Origin: an uncultured Bulleidia sp.
Lineage (GTDB): Bacteria; Bacillota_I; Bacilli_A; Erysipelotrichales; Erysipelotrichaceae
Length of the DNA stretch: 19,264 nucleotides
Assembly (NCBI GenBank): GCA_947087645.1
Contig: CAMUDN010000013.1
Span: 1-19,264, forward strand
Reading direction: 5' to 3'
Part shown: positions 15,371-19,264 of the stretch, piece by piece
Layout of the letters: each line of letters starts with the position of its first letter
Position numbering within the stretch: the stretch's first letter is position 1
Notes under the pieces: model-generated
Seen by the model: the letters and a program-made list of their open reading frames with translations, nothing else
Told to the model about the DNA's origin: nothing
The model's database searches: none
Made by a program: the position numbers and the translations under genes

Positions 15371-15877
15371 ATGAGATTAATTAGACCAGATAAAGAATAT
15401 ATCCAAAGTTATATAGAAGCAAATGAAGAAGATGAAATTTTTAGACCAAATGCAGAAAGACGTTTTAGAAACTATGAGACAATTATAGAGAGCTCTTATA
15501 ATTTTGAACATGGTATAAATTTACCAACAAATTATGTTAGAGCTACTACATTTTGGTTGATAGATAACGAAAAATTTATTGGTGAAATTAACATTAGGCA
15601 TGAATTAAATTCTTTTTTAATTAACTATGGTGGTCACATAGGGTACGAAATTAGGCAATCTGAATGTATGAAGGGCTATGGAACAAAAATGCTTTCTATG
15701 GCACTTACATATTGTAAAGAGACTTTGAATCTACATAAGGTTTTGATTACATGTGATGATGACAATATTGGATCAATAAAAGTTATAGAAAATAATGGTG
15801 GAATTTTAGAAAACAAAGTGAAAAATAGCTTATCAAGAGGAAATGTTACCACAAGAAGGTATTGGATTAATATATAG
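15371..15877 (+). CDS. GNAT-family N-acetyltransferase
   Basis: 168 residues with an AAGGAG site 6 nt before the ATG. The order is a substrate-side N-terminus (MRLIRPDKEYIQSYIEAN), FWLIDNEKFIGEINIRHELN, then GGHIGYEIRQSECMKGYGTKM (acetyl-CoA loop, G102-Y103-G104), LHKVLITCDDDNIGSIKVIE and NNGGILENKV. This matches the predicted-acetyltransferase group COG3981. The usual Arg/Lys-rich loop is weakened (ECMKGYG), but the glycines remain. The acceptor is unknown; this group is often found near resistance genes. A decayed relative lies at 18915-19162. Confidence 0.88.
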   Translation: MRLIRPDKEYIQSYIEANEEDEIFRPNAERRFRNYETIIESSYNFEHGINLPTNYVRATTFWLIDNEKFIGEINIRHELNSFLINYGGHIGYEIRQSECMKGYGTKMLSMALTYCKETLNLHKVLITCDDDNIGSIKVIENNGGILENKVKNSLSRGNVTTRRYWINI

Positions 15878-15974
15878 GAAATCTGAAGAAAATAGTTCAT
15901 GCAAGACGCACTTTTATTCGTTAGAACACGGAGGCATGTATGGTAATTGTGAGATTTCATTTGCATGAATTGTA

Positions 15975-16003
15975 TTGCGATATGCGACACAGTAATTTAT
16001 GAT
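15975..16003 (+). promoter_or_regulatory. Promoter of the antitoxin gene
   Basis: TTGCGA (15975-15980), a 17-bp spacer and TATGAT (15998-16003) give a good sigma-A-type match (4 of 6 and 5 of 6). The predicted start lies about 16 nt before the ATG at 16026. Confidence 0.55.
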
Positions 16004-16025
16004 ATGTTTATGAAGGTTGATTGAT

Positions 16026-16328
16026 ATGGCAGTTACTAAAACAGCGAATGTGAATGTGAGAATACAAGAAAATATTAAGCAGCAGGCGGAGCAGATTCTG
16101 GAAACTATTGGAATTCCTAGGGCTACTGCTATTGACATGTTTTATCGTCAAATCATTCTTAATAAGGGTATTCCGTTTTCGCTTACAATACCAAAATCAC
16201 TACCTGCACGAGATGCTATCGATGAAAAAGCTTTTAATGCAATGATGACTAAAGGCTATGATCAGGCAGTTCATGATGATAGTTATCCAATAGATGATGT
16301 TTTTGAAGAGCTTGAACAAGGTCTTTAA
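16026..16328 (+). CDS. RelB/DinJ-family antitoxin
   Basis: 100 residues. The frame extends to a TTG at 16017, but GAAGG at 16012-16016 is spaced for the ATG at 16026. The start KTANVNVRIQENIKQQAEQI and IGIPRATAIDMFYRQIILNK is the ribbon-helix-helix DNA-binding region typical of RelB/DinJ; GIPFSLTIP follows, and an acidic tail (SYPIDDVFEELEQGL) would wrap the toxin. Such antitoxins neutralise RelE/YafQ mRNA interferases and repress their own promoter. The stop overlaps the toxin ATG (TAATG). The antitoxin is intact but its toxin is broken, so it may persist as an orphan or as an anti-addiction gene. Confidence 0.92.
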   Translation: MAVTKTANVNVRIQENIKQQAEQILETIGIPRATAIDMFYRQIILNKGIPFSLTIPKSLPARDAIDEKAFNAMMTKGYDQAVHDDSYPIDDVFEELEQGL

Positions 16329-16581
16329 TGGATGAATATAAGATAAAAGTTACTCGTCAGGCGAAAGAACATCTTGCGCTTATCCGAGAATATATTGCCA
16401 CTGAGTTAAAAGAGTCGATAGTAGCTAAAAGAATGCTCGAGCTGTGGAAGTCGGAAATAATGTCTTTAAAGACAATGCCTTATAGGGTGAAAAAGTAATT
16501 GATGAGAATAGAAAAAAAGTTCAGATACTTGCAGTTAGTTATGTAAGAAGAGATCAGGCTAAGCAATTGGAACAATTGTAA
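16328..16581 (+). pseudogene. RelE/ParE-family toxin with an internal deletion
   Basis: Starts at an ATG overlapping the antitoxin stop: MDEYKIKVTRQAKEHLALIR, then EYIATELKE and MSLKTMPYRV, the RelE/ParE N-terminal pattern. After MPYRVKK it hits TAA (16496). The C-terminal part resumes in another frame: IDENRKKVQILAVSYVRRDQ, ending at 16581. The central strands (normally a ...GIR...NYLVYY-type segment of about 20-25 residues) are missing at the junction. Deletion of roughly 60-75 bp with frameshift explains it, and the toxin is very likely inactive. Confidence 0.85.
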
Positions 16582-16755
16582 TATAAACGTGTTATCAAAC
16601 CAGTTTCAAACCTTATCTTGCAACAATGCTTTCTTAATGTCTTTTATAAAAGAATACGCTGGTACGTTAGGGTCTTTGTAAACCTTACTGTTTATAAAAA
16701 GTATAATTTGCTAGTAAATGAAAAGATTAGCATTGATAATCTAGATAAATAAAAA
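16582..16755 (+). other. Open relic frame between toxin and palindrome
   Basis: The frame of the toxin's C-terminal part stays open after its stop for about 56 codons, to a TAA at about 16750-16752, without any ATG. It ends VYKKYNLLVNEKISIDNLDK. Its 16-bp stretch at 16691-16706 recurs exactly at 18101-18116. I do not recognise the peptide, which may be a gene relic. Confidence 0.3.
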
Positions 16756-16789
16756 AATAATCTTTACATATATATATGTAAAGATTATT
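16756..16789. promoter_or_regulatory. 34-bp perfect palindrome over the lipoprotein promoter
   Basis: 16756-16772 is the exact reverse complement of 16773-16789. A TTTACA (16763-16768) and TATTAC (16786-16791), 17 bp apart, would make a promoter whose -35 and spacer lie in the palindrome, suggesting an operator. A T-run (TTTTTTATTT) on the minus-strand side also makes it look like a minus-strand terminator, though no minus-strand gene ends nearby. A second dyad GATTAT / ATAATC lies at 16783-16798. Confidence 0.55.
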
Positions 16790-16822
16790 ACGATAATCAG
16801 AGCGAAGGAGGCTATTAGTACT

Positions 16823-17260
16823 ATGAGGAGTAAAACTATTTTTTGTAAAACAATTTTTCAAAGTTGCCTTGCTATGCTGCTGTTAGGTACTCTCTTTTCT
16901 CTTGCTGGATGCACTGACGATAAGGAAAAAGCAGAGCTTGCATCATATCATTGGGAAACAGTAGCGGTGTCTTCGGAAGAGTTTCGTATACCAAACAACT
17001 ATATGAATCAGGATGAGTTGTATCTCTTTGTTACGCGAGATATTCTTGATTCTCATTATGATTTGTCTAAAGTCACTCTTGGAGATAAGCGTATTAAACT
17101 AATTGACTCATCGTTCAATTTACCTGGTCCAGGACTTAAAGCTTTATTTTTAGTTGGAAAATTTGACTTAAAAAAACCTGTCTTTGATGTTCTTAAAGTA
17201 CCAAAAATCAATAAAACAGGTAATGTTGCTATAGGCTATAAGAAAAAAGGAACTAATTAA
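16823..17260 (+). CDS. Small predicted lipoprotein
   Basis: 145 residues, with a GAAGGAGG site about 11 nt before the ATG. Lys/Arg residues are followed by a hydrophobic core (CLAMLLLGTLFSLAGC) ending in a lipobox, SLAGC, with the lipidated Cys at 30. The mature ~116 residues have no cysteine and include VAVSSEEFRIPNNYMNQDEL, FNLPGPGLKALFLVGKF and a basic tail GYKKKGTN. The domain is unknown to me. It would be fixed to the outer face of the membrane. It stands alone between the broken toxin and a convergent gene, with its own likely promoter. Confidence 0.75.
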   Translation: MRSKTIFCKTIFQSCLAMLLLGTLFSLAGCTDDKEKAELASYHWETVAVSSEEFRIPNNYMNQDELYLFVTRDILDSHYDLSKVTLGDKRIKLIDSSFNLPGPGLKALFLVGKFDLKKPVFDVLKVPKINKTGNVAIGYKKKGTN

Positions 17261-17350
17261 TCATGTTATCTAGCTAGCTGGACTAGCAAGGACATTCAAT
17301 ACGCAGGTAAACATGTTTCCAACTTAAAAGAAAATAATAATTATATATCC

Positions 17351-17650
17351 CTATTTTTCATATTCGTATATAACACGTTTTATAAGAGCGTCTTTACCAG
17401 GACCTGGTTCAATCATTGATAAGAAATGATGAGATGAAATTGTGGTCAATAGATCCATTAGATATCTCACACTTTCATCAGGTCTAAGAATAGTATCTTC
17501 TTTGTCAATATTTTGAAGGATGTAATGCTTGTAGTATTTAGTAACACGATCAGGTTGCCAACCATTTTCTTTTAGTTCATTGTATAATTTATCAAGATCT
17601 AAAGTAATAGTGACCTTCGTAGGTAAATTAATATTTTCATTTTCATCCAT
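17351..17650 (-). CDS. Hypothetical protein (99 residues)
   Basis: I do not recognise the family. Predicted cytoplasmic, acidic start (MDENENINL), then a strand KVTITLDLDKLYNELKENGW and helices (RVTKYYKHYILQNI, SVRYLMDLLTTIS). There are no membrane segments and no cysteines. It has a promoter-like pair at 17677-17705. Its ribosome site is a run of seven G, unusual in this AT-rich DNA, 9 nt before the ATG. It is the only minus-strand gene in the accessory region. Codons and a strong start region suggest it is real. Confidence 0.6.
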   Translation of the reverse strand: MDENENINLPTKVTITLDLDKLYNELKENGWQPDRVTKYYKHYILQNIDKEDTILRPDESVRYLMDLLTTISSHHFLSMIEPGPGKDALIKRVIYEYEK

Positions 17651-17676
17651 AAATTTGTACCCCCCCTATTGCTGAC

Positions 17677-17705
17677 AATATACTTCAATGTTGAAACAAA
17701 GGCAA
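17677..17705 (-). promoter_or_regulatory. Promoter with a dyad in the spacer
   Basis: On the minus strand TTGCCT (17700-17705), a 17-bp spacer and TATATT (17677-17682) precede the hypothetical gene by about 30 bp. The spacer holds the dyad TTCAA-x2-TTGAA (17684-17695), a possible operator. Confidence 0.5.
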
Positions 17706-18238
17706 CAAAATGAAAAAATGGTAGGTAAAAAGCTATTATCCACCACGTAAAAAGACTGTATAAATCTTAAAACTAAAGAAATTTTCTGATTTCAGGAATG
17801 GTTGACATACCTGATAAAAATGCTGGTAGAAAATTATAGAGGTTTATTAAGATGGTACACCATTAATCTTTAGAGCAATAACTAACTGAAAATAAGAATG
17901 ATATAGAAATTGAATAAAATGATTTTAGTCAGAATAATGGCTTAAAGATGCACTTTTTACTTATTATAAGTGTCACTTAGTGGTAACAAAAAGGTATGTA
18001 GCAAGATGGGAAAATGATTGAAGAGTTGCTAAAATGTTGGTAATATTAAACAATACGCTAATAACGGTTGATTTTGCATTTACTACATTTGAATATGGAA
18101 TTTATAAAAAGTATAACCTACTGATGTCCAAAGTCTAGTATCGAAACGGGTTGAGTGTACAAGATGGATGTAAGGAAAATACATACCACTTGCCCTCAGC
18201 TTTTTATGTGGATTTTATGCAGAAAGGATAAAATTATT
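17706..18238. other. Stretch without a clear gene, with short relic-like frames
   Basis: Three unrecognised open scraps are visible on the plus strand: about 17793-17840 (LISGMVDIPDKNAGRKL, no start), 18034-18138 (34 codons, containing FEYGIYKKYNLLMSKV) and about 18139-18232 (TYHLPSAFYVDFMQKG then TAA). The last one's stop overlaps the AAAGGAT ribosome site of the next gene. They look like tails of decayed genes but I cannot name them. A 13-bp palindrome ACTTATTATAAGT lies at 17959-17971. Confidence 0.35.
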
Positions 18239-18877
18239 ATGGATAACAATAATTTAAAAGAAGAAATAAAAAAGGCTAGAAAGAGTGGCGGAGCACGTAA
18301 TTCAAAATTATTAAAAAAATTATATTGGCGGGTAATAGATCTAAAAAATGAAGTGGATATTTACGGAATTAAATATGACAAAATTTTTTTAATGCCATAT
18401 ACTTTTGGACTTACAGAAGATGATTTAGATCCAAATAAAATTACGGATATAATAGACTTGAAAAATTATGAAGAAAATGATGAGTTATTTGATGAAGAAG
18501 GTAATAATTTATTTGATCACATAAGTAAACGAAAAAATTATAAAAAAGCTAAAATACATTCTAACGATTATAACGTAAATGTAGATGTCACTACAGGTAA
18601 TTTTCACCCACGTGATGCTTTGAAGAAGGTAATAAAAGATACTGGAACTAAACAAATTATTCTCGTAAGAAATACAAAAAAGATTCCTTATTCTCACTAT
18701 GGAGTTTTATATGGAGTCAATAATTGCCCTGAAGGTAAAGAAAAAAATTTCATAGTTTTAAGAGATGAAGACAATAAATTCTACTACATTCCTAAAAAAT
18801 GCATAAAACTAGTAAATGATAAAGAAAAACTAGAAAAACATTTAGTCATTTTTTTAAATTCCATAGGAGCTAAATAA
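18239..18877 (+). CDS. Hypothetical protein, lysine- and aspartate-rich (213 residues)
   Basis: The frame is open further upstream to an ATG at 18155, but the added part (KIHTTCPQLFMWILCRKDK) looks unlike the rest. AAAGGAT lies 11 nt before the ATG at 18239, so I choose MDNNNLKEEIKKARKSGG. The protein is soluble and strongly charged, with an acidic middle (YEENDELFDEEGNNLFD) and a C-terminal part rich in strands (KQIILVRNTKKIPYSHYGVL, NFIVLRDEDNKFYYIPKKC). There is no signal peptide or membrane segment. I recognise no domain. It stands alone among relics, a typical position for recently acquired genes. Confidence 0.65.
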   Translation: MDNNNLKEEIKKARKSGGARNSKLLKKLYWRVIDLKNEVDIYGIKYDKIFLMPYTFGLTEDDLDPNKITDIIDLKNYEENDELFDEEGNNLFDHISKRKNYKKAKIHSNDYNVNVDVTTGNFHPRDALKKVIKDTGTKQIILVRNTKKIPYSHYGVLYGVNNCPEGKEKNFIVLRDEDNKFYYIPKKCIKLVNDKEKLEKHLVIFLNSIGAK

Positions 18878-18914
18878 ACAATATTGCTTAGAAATAAAAT
18901 ATAAGACTAAAGAT

Positions 18915-19162
18915 ATGGTTTCTGATTCAGTTTTCTTTCTTTTAGATGCAGAAAAGAGATAGACTTTTAAAAGATAGAATGTAAGAAGCTAGAAATTAAA
19001 AAAGTACTCATGATATGTGATAAAGATAATATCGGATCAGCTAAGTCGATTATTAAAAATGGTGGAGTACTTGAAAATGAGTTTATCAATTTGAATGGTA
19101 AGACTATGAAAGGTATTGGATATATAATAGAAATGAAGGTGTTAAATTATGATAATAGATAG
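18915..19162 (+). pseudogene. Decayed GNAT acetyltransferase (COG3981-like)
   Basis: The first part reads MVSDSVFFLLDAEKR then TAG, fitting the FWLIDNEKFIGEI region of the intact GNAT at 15371-15877. After a gap of missing sequence, 18971-19162 reads CKKLEIKKVLMICDKDNIGS and KNGGVLENEF, aligned with LHKVLITCDDDNIGS and NNGGILENKV there. About 50 residues between the two parts, including the acetyl-CoA loop, are lost. It cannot be functional. Its tail overlaps the next gene's start by 14 bp. Confidence 0.8.
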
Positions 19163-19264
19163 TTATGATAAAAATACAGAGCCTGTTATAAGCCTAAAAG
19201 ACTTTTACGAAGAAAGAAAATATTTGACAGAAAAATGTTTGATAATATTTTCAAAAATTATAAT
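19149..19264 (+). CDS. Start of a gene, possibly nucleoside phosphorylase-like (runs off the right edge)
   Basis: 38 codons from an ATG with GAAGGTG 8 nt upstream: MIIDSYDKNTEPVISLKDFY, then EERKYLTEKCLIIFSKII, still open at the edge. The opening (M-I-I-D-x-[FY]-D-x-x-x-E-x-[IV]-I) resembles proteins annotated as nucleoside phosphorylases in Bacillota, from memory only. Too little is present for a firm name. Confidence 0.45.
   Translation, partial: MIIDSYDKNTEPVISLKDFYEERKYLTEKCLIIFSKII

Noticed and set aside
15676..16138. Minus-strand open frames over the GNAT end and antitoxin start
   Set aside because: They are mirror frames of two well-supported plus-strand genes.
17273..17287. Terminator after the lipoprotein gene
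   Set aside because: Only a 5-bp stem (GCTAG/CTAGC) and no T-run.
18155..18238. N-terminal extension of the 213-residue protein
   Set aside because: No ribosome site before the ATG at 18155. A better site precedes the ATG at 18239, and the extension overlaps a different open scrap.

Overview
The window comes from an AT-rich, Gram-positive-type genome. Genes carry strong AAGGAGG-like ribosome sites, one protein has a lipobox, and the core genes have close relatives in low-GC Bacillota. An Erysipelotrichales-like or related host is my guess from gene content, not something the sequence proves.

Left third (1-3724, minus strand): the 5' 1241 codons of a very large repeat-built surface protein that runs off the window. 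It has an N-terminal membrane anchor, three long A modules spaced about 375-400 residues apart, about 100-residue B modules that are almost identical in DNA, and a Ser-Pro linker.

Middle (3838-12672): conserved housekeeping genes. A five-gene minus-strand run (tldD - tldE - M32 carboxypeptidase - sirtuin - membrane GDPD) begins near 10646 and ends at an intrinsic terminator at 3845-3868. The first three genes overlap and look like one peptide-breakdown unit. A perfect 16-bp hairpin sits at the junction of the M32 gene and the sirtuin. Upstream are mntP (manganese efflux) with a 19-bp terminator stem, and, divergently, an rlmD-like 23S rRNA uracil methyltransferase. The rlmD-like gene may be leaderless and has lost two of the four usual Fe-S cysteines.

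Right third (12673-19264): an accessory region of small, mostly plus-strand genes and many decayed ones. It starts exactly at the rlmD stop codon, and a second degenerate copy of the rlmD 3' end lies about 1.6 kb further on. This is what an integrated element at the rlmD 3' end would leave. Between the two copies are a DUF4177 gene, iterated IS21-like terminal repeats and an AlkD-type fragment. Beyond them come a broken GNAT gene, an intact Nudix hydrolase, an intact GNAT, an intact DinJ/RelB antitoxin with a broken RelE/ParE toxin, a small lipoprotein, two unrecognised genes, a second decayed GNAT and the start of a possible nucleoside phosphorylase-like gene. The number of broken genes and the change in base composition (clearest in the Nudix gene) point to serial acquisition and decay. 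I found no CRISPR array, tRNA, rRNA or complete transposase.
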